Below, in pieces: positions 1-7,445 of a stretch of 61,354 nt of DNA (the stretch's first letter is position 1; each line of letters opens with the position of its first letter). The notes under the pieces were generated by a model. That model did no database searches and had not been told where the DNA came from. It saw only the letters and a program-made list of their open reading frames with translations. This DNA is from Alicyclobacillus pomorum DSM 14955 (lineage in GTDB: Bacteria > Bacillota > Bacilli > Alicyclobacillales > Alicyclobacillaceae): assembly GCF_000472905.1 (NCBI RefSeq), contig NZ_AXAR01000001.1, positions 365,069-426,422 on the forward strand, read 5' to 3'. The translations under genes and the position numbers were made by a program.

Positions 1-1
1 G

Positions 2-57
2 GCTCGGTCTTTGAACCAGTCTCCGAAAGCGCTGGAGGACGTCATCATTCGCGCTTG
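2..57 (+). CDS. C-terminal end of an unidentified protein (partial)
   Basis: The first frame-2 codons read as a short open tail (about 18 residues, ending in VIIRA) closed by TGA at 55-57. It converges on yfhH 27 bp downstream. The tail is too short to identify. In Bacillus, recX lies beside yfhH, so a RecX tail is conceivable, but nothing in these residues proves it. Confidence 0.3.
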
Positions 58-84
58 ACGGAGACGAGGGGCGATGACCAGGTG

Positions 85-405
85 TCAGTCGTCGTCTTTT
101 TCCTCCAGCATCGCAATGGGGACCGCTGCGGACTGCGCGGTGGACTCTCGTGTGCCCCAGGCCATGACACCTTCGATGAAGCTCACGGTCAGCCGGTCGT
201 ACTCTTCCGCAATGCGGTAGGTGCGACCAATTTCAATGTTCGCGGTATCCTTGATGAGGTATGACTTCGCCAGGTACCACTTTTTCATGTGCACTTCGTA
301 TTCGCTCCATCGCTGTTCGTCAAAGGCCGCTTGCCCTAGTTCTTGGAGGTGTTTCATCTCCGCTTGTAGTTCTTCTGGGGTCATCTGGCTGTATAATTTC
401 TTCAC
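85..405 (-). CDS. yfhH: YfhH family (DUF1811) protein
   Basis: A 106-residue soluble protein starting at GTG 405. It has the family hallmarks: an N-terminal SQMTPEEL helix, the AKSYL segment near residue 47, the GVMAWG strand near residue 80, and a C-terminal PIAML followed by an acidic tail. The length matches Bacillus YfhH. The biochemical role is unknown. It lies 18 bp downstream of ytrI on the same strand and may be the last gene of that transcript, although the usual ytrHI transcript is sporulation specific. No membrane segment or signal peptide is seen. Confidence 0.75.
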   Translation of the reverse strand: MKKLYSQMTPEELQAEMKHLQELGQAAFDEQRWSEYEVHMKKWYLAKSYLIKDTANIEIGRTYRIAEEYDRLTVSFIEGVMAWGTRESTAQSAAVPIAMLEEKDDD

Positions 406-423
406 TGCTTGCTCGCCTCTTTA

Positions 424-882
424 TCATGAGTTGTCTATCGGGGTGAGTGTGAGTCCAATGGTCAGCGTCTCCGCGAGAAAGGCATAACTCACTTTCACTT
501 TGTATTTGTTTTGGTCCACAGTAAAGATTTTATCATTCAAAAACTCCCTCGGCATGTTGGGGTGGCTATTGAGCGTCGAGACTTCGGTTCCTATCAGAAA
601 GCCAATCTGCTGTCGGACCCATTGATTGACATCCACTTGCGAAACACCAGCGGGGAGTTGTGGTTCCACAGTGACGGCAATACTCTGTATCAGTCGCTTT
701 GGATTCGACTGTTCAAGTTTTAAGGACAACAATTCTTTTTCGTGCGTGAGGTCGCTGTTTTCTTGTTTGAGACTGGCGTTGTTGTAGCGGAGTGTGTTCA
801 GGTCACGTGCTTGGAAGAGAAACATCGCAATCACACCCAGTATAAATCCGAACAATGCGGCTGCAAAACTGGGCTTGTTCAT
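424..882 (-). CDS. ytrI: Sporulation membrane protein YtrI-like
   Basis: A 152-residue protein with one N-terminal membrane anchor (about residues 7-23), then a charged heptad-like coiled-coil stretch (about 25-60), then an alpha/beta C-terminal domain. That domain ends with an FTVDQNKYKVKV strand pair resembling the C-terminus of Bacillus YtrI. The ATGA overlap with ytrH just upstream reproduces the B. subtilis ytrH-ytrI pair, which is known to be sigma-E dependent and needed for efficient sporulation. Sequence identity is modest, so the name rests partly on the neighbour. The likely place of action is the mother-cell membrane. Confidence 0.7.
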   Translation of the reverse strand: MNKPSFAAALFGFILGVIAMFLFQARDLNTLRYNNASLKQENSDLTHEKELLSLKLEQSNPKRLIQSIAVTVEPQLPAGVSQVDVNQWVRQQIGFLIGTEVSTLNSHPNMPREFLNDKIFTVDQNKYKVKVSYAFLAETLTIGLTLTPIDNS

Positions 883-1226
883 TGTTGCGCGCTACCTCCA
901 GCGAGCCAGTGGATCATGAGAGATCCCAACTGGCACCCGATAAAGGCCACAATCAGGTACGTTAACTGTCGACCGACTGTATCTAAATCACGCAACCACA
1001 CCCCGTCACCAATCGCTTTCAGCGCGTCCATGGATCCACCCAGCGCCGCCACCATGGCCCAGATTTTCAACCTCTCCGACAAACTGACCATAAAGAGAAA
1101 CGGCGGCCTGTGCGTCGTGAGCATCATGGCAATGCCACCAAGGATGGATCCCCCGACTACCATGCCAAACGCCACCATAAAGTTGATGAAGAGGTTAGAT
1201 AGCGTCGATGCCGATATTGACGACAT
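879..1226 (-). CDS. ytrH: Sporulation membrane protein YtrH
   Basis: A 115-residue integral membrane protein with three hydrophobic segments (about 8-36, 50-66 and 85-108). It carries the conserved YtrH patterns GGSILGG, SERLKIWA and a following AALGGS(M/F)DA. The ATG at 1224-1226 follows a strong GGGAGG seven bases upstream. The stop overlaps the ytrI start by four bases (ATGA), which indicates translational coupling. In Bacillus the gene is expressed in the mother cell from a sigma-E promoter. The upstream 100 bp holds no convincing sigma-E match that I can defend. Confidence 0.88.
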   Translation of the reverse strand: MSSISASTLSNLFINFMVAFGMVVGGSILGGIAMMLTTHRPPFLFMVSLSERLKIWAMVAALGGSMDALKAIGDGVWLRDLDTVGRQLTYLIVAFIGCQLGSLMIHWLAGGSAQQ

Positions 1227-1332
1227 AAAAAAACCTCCCTCGGCGCACCAGCTTGTACTGATGGATACGATCCGGAGGGAAGATTTATGCTTCGGCCAGT
1301 CATGTCATGTCTGTAGCGTGGCGTGAATACAG

Positions 1333-1725
1333 TCAGCGAATGGCCAATCCGTACGTCAGATAAAATGAGACACACAGAATCACCAAAAGAACGGCCAGAA
1401 AAACACCTGTCAGTACGACGTAGCCAGACACGGACCGAAAAGTACCGTCGTTGATACCTTTTCGTTTGACCATGTAACTGCAGACACTGTAGATGAGCGT
1501 GATCAGGCCGAACAACAAAGACGAAAAGCCCACGATTTTAATCAGGAAATCGGCCGGGCGACTCAAGTCCCGATTCAGTTCAAAGTGCAAACTCGTCGCC
1601 ACGATGCCGATGCCGACGACGGACAGGATGGTTCGAATCCAGGCCAGAAAGGTTCGCTCGTTGGCAAGGTGTTGCTGGATGTATTTAGAGTCTTCGGACG
1701 GGTGGATTTTCTCGCGAACTTCCAT
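1333..1725 (-). CDS. DUF202 (YidH-type) membrane protein
   Basis: A 130-residue protein with the DUF202 signature near the N-terminus: LANERTFLAWIRT (about residues 20-32) runs directly into the first of three membrane helices (about 32-50, 62-85 and 100-125). The family is of unknown function, resembles E. coli YidH, and sits in the cytoplasmic membrane. It lies 107 bp upstream of ytrH on the same strand, but the gap makes co-transcription uncertain. The start ATG at 1725 follows an AGGTG. Confidence 0.85.
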   Translation of the reverse strand: MEVREKIHPSEDSKYIQQHLANERTFLAWIRTILSVVGIGIVATSLHFELNRDLSRPADFLIKIVGFSSLLFGLITLIYSVCSYMVKRKGINDGTFRSVSGYVVLTGVFLAVLLVILCVSFYLTYGLAIR

Positions 1726-1840
1726 GTTGGAACACCTATGCTTTCGTTGTTGTCAACCAATATCATGGCATAGCTTGGCCAAACCGGGCAACCGTGAACC
1801 ATTTTCGCGCCTGAACATATCATGACTGGCCCAGTCGCGG

Positions 1841-1846
1841 TATAAT
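1841..1846 (+). promoter_or_regulatory. Putative -10 box upstream of the SNF2 gene
   Basis: A perfect TATAAT lies 34 bp before the helicase start, in the gap between divergent genes. No good TTGACA is seen 16-18 bp upstream, so this is a -10 candidate only. Confidence 0.35.
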
Positions 1847-1879
1847 CAATGAATAGCTATTTGTTCGGAGGTACTGTGC

Positions 1880-4800
1880 ATGGCCAAAACCAGCAGGAAA
1901 CTGCCAACAACTGAACAACCGACAGTGCAACTTTGTGGGCAGTATCTGCCGGGGAAAACATTTGCGGAACCAGGAACGGGAGTGTTTTGGTCCACCGAAA
2001 GTGACTTGACAGAGAAAGAAGTTGAACATCATCTGCGCTCCATACTCGGGGATGCGGCGGACGTACGGTTTTCCGCTGTGGGTGTGCAGCGTGTCGATGC
2101 AAAGAACGCCGTTTCGGTGGATGAAGCGACGTTTTTTGCAGTGGTCTGTAAACTGGCCTCCAGTGTGCGGCCTTCGTCGAATGCACTGGAGCCGTTTGGA
2201 CAGCAGGTGTCTTCAGAGCTTGCTTTTTACGCGCATCTCCTGAGGCTGGCAGCAGCACTCGTGGACAGTGGAGAGGTGTTGGCGTTTGCCGCTCCACAAA
2301 CCAGCGCGTGGCCGGACGTGTACGACATTTGCTTCGAGTTGGCTGCGAGCGGGGAAGATGCGCTTGGCGCATGGGGGTCAGCAGTGGGAAACTACAGTGC
2401 GGTGTGGGCGCCGGCTTGGTCCAATCCGAAGCATCGAGCGCTGCGCAGCATGTGGATGAGCGTGGCGGAGGAACTGTGGGCCAAGCCCACACCCTCTGGG
2501 CTTCGCGACCTGCGTGTACCCCACAGTCCGTCTCTGCTGGCGGAGCTGTGGATCTGGCGCTGTGTCGATATCCTCATGCGCAAATTCGGCAAACCCAAGC
2601 TCGCTTTGCGGCATGATTTGGGTTCTTCGTATCGGGTGATGTACCGCGGCGAGGAAGAACTGTTCGACCGCTGGGTGGCGGCATTGGAAGGCCCGGACAA
2701 TGCGTTTTTCGCCGACGGTTGGCTGATTTGGCGGACGCTGCGGCATGTGCTGGCGCCAAGCGGGTGGCAGAGGGAGTGGCTGACGGACAAATCCGGGAAG
2801 ACGAACTACCACCTGGAGGTGGAGCTGGTCCCACCTCCGATGGACGGAGCACTGGCGGACTGGAAACTCGTGCTGTACGTCGCACACAACGAGTGGAACG
2901 CGCGGGCGCCACTGGCGGACTGGTGGCTGCAATCGGGGCGGCGGTGGCAGATTGGACAAGAAATTTTAGAGGCGCCGGATACGTGGATTCTGCCGAAGTT
3001 GCTCGAGGTCGCAGACATCGTTCCTGCACTGAAACACGCACTGGGGCAGCCCGCTGTGTCAGAATGTTCGCTGTCGCCGGAGGAAGTGTTCACATTTCTT
3101 ACCGAGCAGTTGTTACAGTTGGAGGACATCAGTGTACCTGTGCGTTACCCGGACGTATCCACTCAATCTCTGGCGGACGTGCGCATCAAGATGCAAGTTC
3201 GGCGTACCCGTCCAAAAGCGACGTCGAGCCGCAAGGGAATGCCTGCTGAACGGTGGTTCTCGGCAGACCAACTGGTGGATTTCGACTGGACTGTGGTGCT
3301 GGGTGACGTCGAACTATCCCAGCAGGAATTTGAGCAGATGGTGGAGCGGCGGACGCCGTTCGTGCAAGTGGGCGGATCTTGGAGATTGGTTCCCATTCAG
3401 GCCGTGTTAGAGCAGATTGAGCAGTTGCGGGCTGGGCGAGGATCCGAGAATCTGGGTGCGGTGCAGTTTTTGCGGGCGGTGCTGATGGCACAGAGCGAAG
3501 GCGAAGACAGTGTCCAGGTGGACGTCGAGTTCGATGAGGGAGCGACGGACGCACGGCGCATCTTGAAGGCGTTGCTGGACGCCCGGACGCCCACGTTGCA
3601 GCCGACGCCGGACGGGTTCCAGGGGACGCTCCGGGATTATCAGCGGTTTGGCTACTCCTGGCTCTGGCATTTACGATCCGCGGGCTGCGGCGCGGTTCTG
3701 GCCGACGATATGGGGCTTGGCAAGACCATCCAGGTGCTCGCTTATCTGCTACGACTGAAGGAGACGGGATGCGCTCGCGGTGTACACCTGCTCGTCTGTC
3801 CAACCTCGCTGGTGCAGAACTGGCGGTCGGAGATGGCGAAGTTTGCGCCGAGTTTGAAAGTGTACGTGCACCATGGGGCAGATAGGAATGTGAGCGTGGA
3901 GAGTGGCCGCAGTCCGTTGGAGGTAGCGCTCGAGGAGTGCGACGTGGTGATGACCACGTACGCGACGGTCGTTCGCGACCTGGAGTTGTTGCAACCGTTG
4001 GCGTGGGACGTGGTGATTGCCGACGAAGCGCAGAACATCAAAAATCAGGACACCAAGCAAGCGCAGGCCATCTGTTCGTTGATGGGATACCATCGGGTGG
4101 CGCTGACGGGGACGCCGATGGAAAATCGCCTGGAAGAGCTGTGGTCCATCCTGCAGTTTGTAAACCCTGGGTATCTAGGCAGCGCGGCCTGGTTCCGCAA
4201 GACGTTTGCACAGCCGATTGCACAAGGTCGGGAAGGGGAGGCAGCCGCACGACGGTTACATCGGTTGCTGCAGCCGGTGCTCCTGCGCCGCAGCAAAACG
4301 GATCCAGCCATCCAAATGGAGTTGCCGGAGAAGTGGGAGTACACACAGTACGCGGGATTGACGACGGAACAAGCGGCGTTGTACCAGGCGATTGTGAACC
4401 AGTTGTTCGTGGAATTGCCGAGCGAAGGGATGTCCAGACGTGGGCAAATTCTCGCGTCGCTGGTGCGGCTCAAACAGGTCTGTGATCACCCCTGCCTGAT
4501 TCAGGGCGGGCGGACAGGGCCGGACAGATCCGGGAAGTTGAAACTGCTGCTCGATTTGTTGGAACCTGTGGTGAGTGAAGGCGAAGCGGCGCTGGTGTTT
4601 ACACAGTTCCGGGAAATGGGTTCCATTCTGTGCAGCGCTTTGGAAGAGCGGTTTGGCTGGCGGCCCAGGTTTTTGCACGGCGGCCTCAGCGCGAGCGAGC
4701 GTGGCGAGTTGGTCGAGCGCTTTCAGTCTGGGCAAGACCCGTCGCCTGTCCTTGTGTTGTCGCTCAAGGCGGGCGGTGTGGGGTTGAATCTCACGCGGGC

Positions 4801-5095
4801 CAACCACGTCTTCCACTACGACCGGTGGTGGAATCCGGCGGTGGAAGATCAGGCGACGGATCGCGCATTTCGCATTGGACAGGTGCGTGACGTTCAGGTG
4901 CATAAGCTGGTCTGTCCGGGTACCTTGGAAGAGCGCATTGATGCTTTGATTCAGTCGAAGCGAAGTCTGTCGTCCGCAGTTGTCGGCCGGTCGGAAAGTT
5001 GGATTACAGAGCTGGACAACGATGCGCTGCAATCTTTGTTTGCGCTGGATCTGCAAGCTGCATTGGAGGACGATGAATGGCGAAGCGAAAAGTGA
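1880..5095 (+). CDS. SNF2/Rad54-family ATPase (helicase-like)
   Basis: A 1071-residue protein with a long N-terminal region typical of bacterial SNF2 proteins (SNF2-associated domain, about residues 1-560), followed by the two RecA-like lobes. Visible motifs are the Walker A DDMGLGKT (about 609-616), the Walker B box DEAQ (about 715-718), the LTGTPMEN motif III and the C-lobe ATDRAFRIGQ (about 990-1000). These predict an ATP-driven DNA translocase that remodels protein-DNA complexes; the actual substrate is unknown. The start is ATG at 1880 with GGAGG nine bases upstream. The last 19 bases overlap the SWIM gene, so the two products are probably made together and may form a complex. Confidence 0.92.
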   Translation: MAKTSRKLPTTEQPTVQLCGQYLPGKTFAEPGTGVFWSTESDLTEKEVEHHLRSILGDAADVRFSAVGVQRVDAKNAVSVDEATFFAVVCKLASSVRPSSNALEPFGQQVSSELAFYAHLLRLAAALVDSGEVLAFAAPQTSAWPDVYDICFELAASGEDALGAWGSAVGNYSAVWAPAWSNPKHRALRSMWMSVAEELWAKPTPSGLRDLRVPHSPSLLAELWIWRCVDILMRKFGKPKLALRHDLGSSYRVMYRGEEELFDRWVAALEGPDNAFFADGWLIWRTLRHVLAPSGWQREWLTDKSGKTNYHLEVELVPPPMDGALADWKLVLYVAHNEWNARAPLADWWLQSGRRWQIGQEILEAPDTWILPKLLEVADIVPALKHALGQPAVSECSLSPEEVFTFLTEQLLQLEDISVPVRYPDVSTQSLADVRIKMQVRRTRPKATSSRKGMPAERWFSADQLVDFDWTVVLGDVELSQQEFEQMVERRTPFVQVGGSWRLVPIQAVLEQIEQLRAGRGSENLGAVQFLRAVLMAQSEGEDSVQVDVEFDEGATDARRILKALLDARTPTLQPTPDGFQGTLRDYQRFGYSWLWHLRSAGCGAVLADDMGLGKTIQVLAYLLRLKETGCARGVHLLVCPTSLVQNWRSEMAKFAPSLKVYVHHGADRNVSVESGRSPLEVALEECDVVMTTYATVVRDLELLQPLAWDVVIADEAQNIKNQDTKQAQAICSLMGYHRVALTGTPMENRLEELWSILQFVNPGYLGSAAWFRKTFAQPIAQGREGEAAARRLHRLLQPVLLRRSKTDPAIQMELPEKWEYTQYAGLTTEQAALYQAIVNQLFVELPSEGMSRRGQILASLVRLKQVCDHPCLIQGGRTGPDRSGKLKLLLDLLEPVVSEGEAALVFTQFREMGSILCSALEERFGWRPRFLHGGLSASERGELVERFQSGQDPSPVLVLSLKAGGVGLNLTRANHVFHYDRWWNPAVEDQATDRAFRIGQVRDVQVHKLVCPGTLEERIDALIQSKRSLSSAVVGRSESWITELDNDALQSLFALDLQAALEDDEWRSEK

Positions 5096-5814
5096 ACAAG
5101 GCAAATTTGGTTGAGTCCCATTGGAAAGTGCTGTTTGACAAGGCGGAGAGCAGTCGGCTGCGGCGCGCAAAGGTCACGGCGAAGCAGGGTGTGGTGAAAG
5201 GTGTCACTGTCGCTGATAAGGTGATTGTAGCAACAGTGAAATTGGGCAGGTCTGGAAGTTTTCGCGTGCAGGTTCCGACCGTAGACTGGTGGGCAACGTT
5301 TTTGGACGAGGTTGCGATATGGTTGTCGCGGCGTCCAGATTGGCTGGCTGCGCTATATGCCAAAACGTGGAACGACGAGTTTTTGGAGTTTGTGACGCAG
5401 GCGGGATTGTCGCTGTTTCCACAGCCATCGATGGTGGACGAGTGGATTTCCGGCGTGCGTTGCACCTGCTCCGACCGTGAACCGCTGTGCCCACACGTTC
5501 TGACACTGGTGTACCACCTGGTGTGGGAAATGCAAAGGAATCCACTGGCAGCGTTGACATACGTCGGCCTCGATGTTGAGAAACTGCTGTCCAGCGCAAA
5601 AGCCCACAGCGTCGTCGCGGCAAGGGCGTTGTGTGGGCGAATGACGACACCTGCACCCGCGTTGCAAGTGAACCTTTCCTGGCAGCAAGAGGAGGAAATC
5701 TGTCTTCTCGGCGCGTCGACAGAGACAAAATCGGTGCTGAGGCACCGAATTGAACCCGAAGTTCGATTGACCCCTTGGACGAACTGGAAGAAAACTCACA
5801 TGACGTGGGAGTGA
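5077..5814 (+). CDS. SWIM zinc-finger protein
   Basis: A 245-residue protein containing the SWIM pattern CxC-x6-CxH, seen as CTCSDREPLCPH at about residues 129-140. SWIM domains bind zinc and are thought to mediate DNA or protein contacts. The gene starts inside the end of the SNF2 gene, an arrangement common for this pair in Firmicutes and Actinobacteria, which implies a joint function. The residues after about 180 look divergent. The 3' end overlaps a small ORF on the other strand. Confidence 0.85.
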   Translation: MAKRKVNKANLVESHWKVLFDKAESSRLRRAKVTAKQGVVKGVTVADKVIVATVKLGRSGSFRVQVPTVDWWATFLDEVAIWLSRRPDWLAALYAKTWNDEFLEFVTQAGLSLFPQPSMVDEWISGVRCTCSDREPLCPHVLTLVYHLVWEMQRNPLAALTYVGLDVEKLLSSAKAHSVVAARALCGRMTTPAPALQVNLSWQQEEEICLLGASTETKSVLRHRIEPEVRLTPWTNWKKTHMTWE

Positions 5815-5942
5815 GGTGTGGGGGGCTCTGTGTCCGTATCCACTTCCATCGCTTGCTCTTCCGAGGATGCCAGTGCTTGCCGCCCGGCCATCCCCAGCAT
5901 CGCTCCCAGTAAAACAATGGTGAGTACGAATGCGAATCCCAT
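5796..5942 (-). CDS. Small single-span membrane protein (hypothetical)
   Basis: A 48-residue ORF starting at ATG 5940-5942, with a good GGGAGG eight bases upstream. It has a hydrophobic N-terminus (about residues 2-18), then AxxxALASS that could serve as a signal-peptide cleavage region, then a short acidic and His-rich tail. Its last 19 bases overlap the end of the SWIM gene on the opposite strand. I recognise no family. The Shine-Dalgarno site and the topology are the only support. Confidence 0.45.
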   Translation of the reverse strand: MGFAFVLTIVLLGAMLGMAGRQALASSEEQAMEVDTDTEPPTPHSHVM

Positions 5943-5975
5943 TTTGTGAACCTCCCTTGTGTTTACTCTTCGTAC

Positions 5976-5991
5976 CAGCGATTTGCAAATC
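5976..5991. repeat. Dispersed palindromic element, copy 1
   Basis: CAGCGATTTGCAAATC, whose core GATTTGCAAATC is a perfect 12-bp palindrome. It lies in the gap upstream of the small membrane ORF and imuB. Related copies occur at 12445, 20846, 20882, 21231, 31895 and 34092, nearly all between genes. Confidence 0.5.
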
Positions 5992-6110
5992 TGTCCCATA
6001 CATATAGACGCCTGTCAGAGTAAAAACGTTTCATCGGAGAAAAATGAATTTCAGTATGCAGCCACATGCTCGGTTAGAAAGTCTGCCCCAGAATGACCAG
6101 ACATTTCATG

Positions 6111-6124
6111 CGAACATATGTTTG
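6111..6124. promoter_or_regulatory. LexA (DinR) box 1
   Basis: CGAACATATGTTTG matches the Bacillus SOS-box consensus CGAAC-RNRY-GTTYG at every position. It overlaps or abuts the -35 region of the imuB promoter, so LexA bound here should block RNA polymerase. Confidence 0.88.
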
Positions 6125-6149
6125 TTTTTTCGGTGTGAGAGCATATAAT
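6122..6149 (+). promoter_or_regulatory. imuB-dnaE2 promoter
   Basis: The candidate -35 is TTGTTT (6122-6127) and the -10 is a perfect TATAAT (6144-6149), with a 16-bp spacer. The -35 overlaps LexA box 1. LexA box 2 lies just downstream of the expected transcription start near 6156. Confidence 0.75.
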
Positions 6150-6162
6150 GTGTAACAAAAAG

Positions 6163-6176
6163 CGAACATGTGTTCC
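6163..6176. promoter_or_regulatory. LexA (DinR) box 2
   Basis: CGAACATGTGTTCC matches the Bacillus SOS-box consensus at 13 of 14 positions. It lies about 14 bp downstream of the -10 box. With box 1 it brackets the promoter, 52 bp centre to centre, which is about five helical turns. Confidence 0.8.
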
Positions 6177-6196
6177 TGTGGAAGCCGGTGAAAGAG

Positions 6197-7441
6197 ATGC
6201 GCTTTACACTCTACGGAGAAGCCGAAGGGGTGCTCGGAAGTGCCAAAGAGACGCATTGGGCAACGGTTGCCCAGGGCGTTGTGACCGATGCTTCCGTCTC
6301 TGCGCGTACTCAGGGTGTGCTTCCCGGCATTTCGGCAAAGGCGGCAAAAGCGTTGGTTCCAGGGATTGTACTGGAAGACGAGCCTGATGAGCCCACTTCG
6401 GTCATGCGAGCGATTTGGGAGCGTTTGTGGGCTTCTTCTCCATGGCTGGAAACTGTGGGGAAACGGGTGTTCTTGCTGCAAATTCCCGGACGTACCCCGC
6501 CACTTCGTGAAGCCCGAAATCTGCTTTTGTCCCTCGAAGAACAATTGTCTGAAGAGCAGCGGATTCGCGCTGGCTTAGCGGAAAATCCATTTTTGGCGAG
6601 AGCGCTGGTGGAATGGAGCCGATTGGAGCGGGTTCCGGAGGCGCTGTATTACAAAGTGGGCAGACAGCAGTGGCTGTTATCTCCATCACTGGCTGCATGG
6701 CTTCGGAAGGGAGGGCCATACGCGCCATTTGGCACATGGGTGCACAACCTTCCGCTGGCGGCGTTGTGGACACTGCCAGCGGAGAGCAAGGACAGGTTGC
6801 TGAAGCTAGGAGTTTCCCGGCTTGGGCAGCTCGAACAGATTCCGAAGCCGCATCTGTTTCGGCACTTTGGCAAGGAGGTACTGCTTTGGCTTCGACTGCT
6901 CGACCAGGAGCCAGGTGGAACCGTACGGGTAAATTACCCGCCTGTGCAACGGAAAAAAGTTTGGATTGCACCGTTGGGAGAGCAGGTAGAAGTGGCTCAC
7001 ATGGAAGAACTGTTGCAGTCTCTGACTGGCGAACTTGCAGTGGAGTTGGAGCAGGCGGCTTGTGGTGCCTTGAATGTTCGCATGGATTGGGAAAGTGATG
7101 TAGCCGAGGGTTCTTTTGAAAGAGTCACAAAGAAACCTGCGTATACTGCGGAGGCGCTGCAAGCCGCACTGTGGCCAGGGCTGGATGCATTTCGTGGTTC
7201 GGCGCTTCGGCGGTTGGAAGTGTCCGTGGCTGACATTCGCCCTCTGCAGTCCGTTCAATCCTCGTTTGCCATCAAAAACGGTGCGTTTGTCCCGTCTGAA
7301 GAAGTGTCGCGAAACGACTTGAGCCGACTCCTGTACCACGTCAATCGGAAATTCCCGAAAGGACTGCAAGTGGGCTTACGTCCCACCTTTCGAGAACTTC
7401 GGTTGAAGGCCGTGCTCGAGGACGCGCACCACGGGGGCTAA
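6197..7441 (+). CDS. imuB: ImuB-like, inactive Y-family polymerase homologue
   Basis: A protein of about 414 residues. The SARTQGVLPGISAKAAKALVPG stretch near residue 50, split here at its PGIS turn, matches the palm/fingers start of ImuB. A helix-hairpin-helix-like thumb follows (RLLKLGVSRLGQLEQIP, about 210-226), then a little-finger-like C-terminus. The acidic catalytic triad of active Y-family polymerases is not visible, as expected for ImuB, which acts as an adaptor in the ImuABC (DnaE2) translesion mutasome. No C-terminal clamp-binding QLxLF is obvious. An in-frame ATG at 6170 lies inside LexA box 2 without a Shine-Dalgarno site, so ATG 6197 (or GTG 6188) is preferred. dnaE2 begins five bases after the stop. 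Confidence 0.82.
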   Translation: MRFTLYGEAEGVLGSAKETHWATVAQGVVTDASVSARTQGVLPGISAKAAKALVPGIVLEDEPDEPTSVMRAIWERLWASSPWLETVGKRVFLLQIPGRTPPLREARNLLLSLEEQLSEEQRIRAGLAENPFLARALVEWSRLERVPEALYYKVGRQQWLLSPSLAAWLRKGGPYAPFGTWVHNLPLAALWTLPAESKDRLLKLGVSRLGQLEQIPKPHLFRHFGKEVLLWLRLLDQEPGGTVRVNYPPVQRKKVWIAPLGEQVEVAHMEELLQSLTGELAVELEQAACGALNVRMDWESDVAEGSFERVTKKPAYTAEALQAALWPGLDAFRGSALRRLEVSVADIRPLQSVQSSFAIKNGAFVPSEEVSRNDLSRLLYHVNRKFPKGLQVGLRPTFRELRLKAVLEDAHHGG

Positions 7442-7445
7442 GCGA

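Noticed and set aside
742-1326. 194-residue plus-strand frame across ytrI-ytrH
   Set aside because: It is antisense to two genes with clear sporulation-protein motifs, and has no ribosome site.
1227-1332. Possible sigma-E promoter for ytrH
   Set aside because: GCATAAA and CGTATCCA at the right spacing match the consensus too poorly to call.
4256-5170. 304-residue frame opposite the SNF2 gene end
   Set aside because: It is an antisense shadow with low-complexity composition and no start signal.
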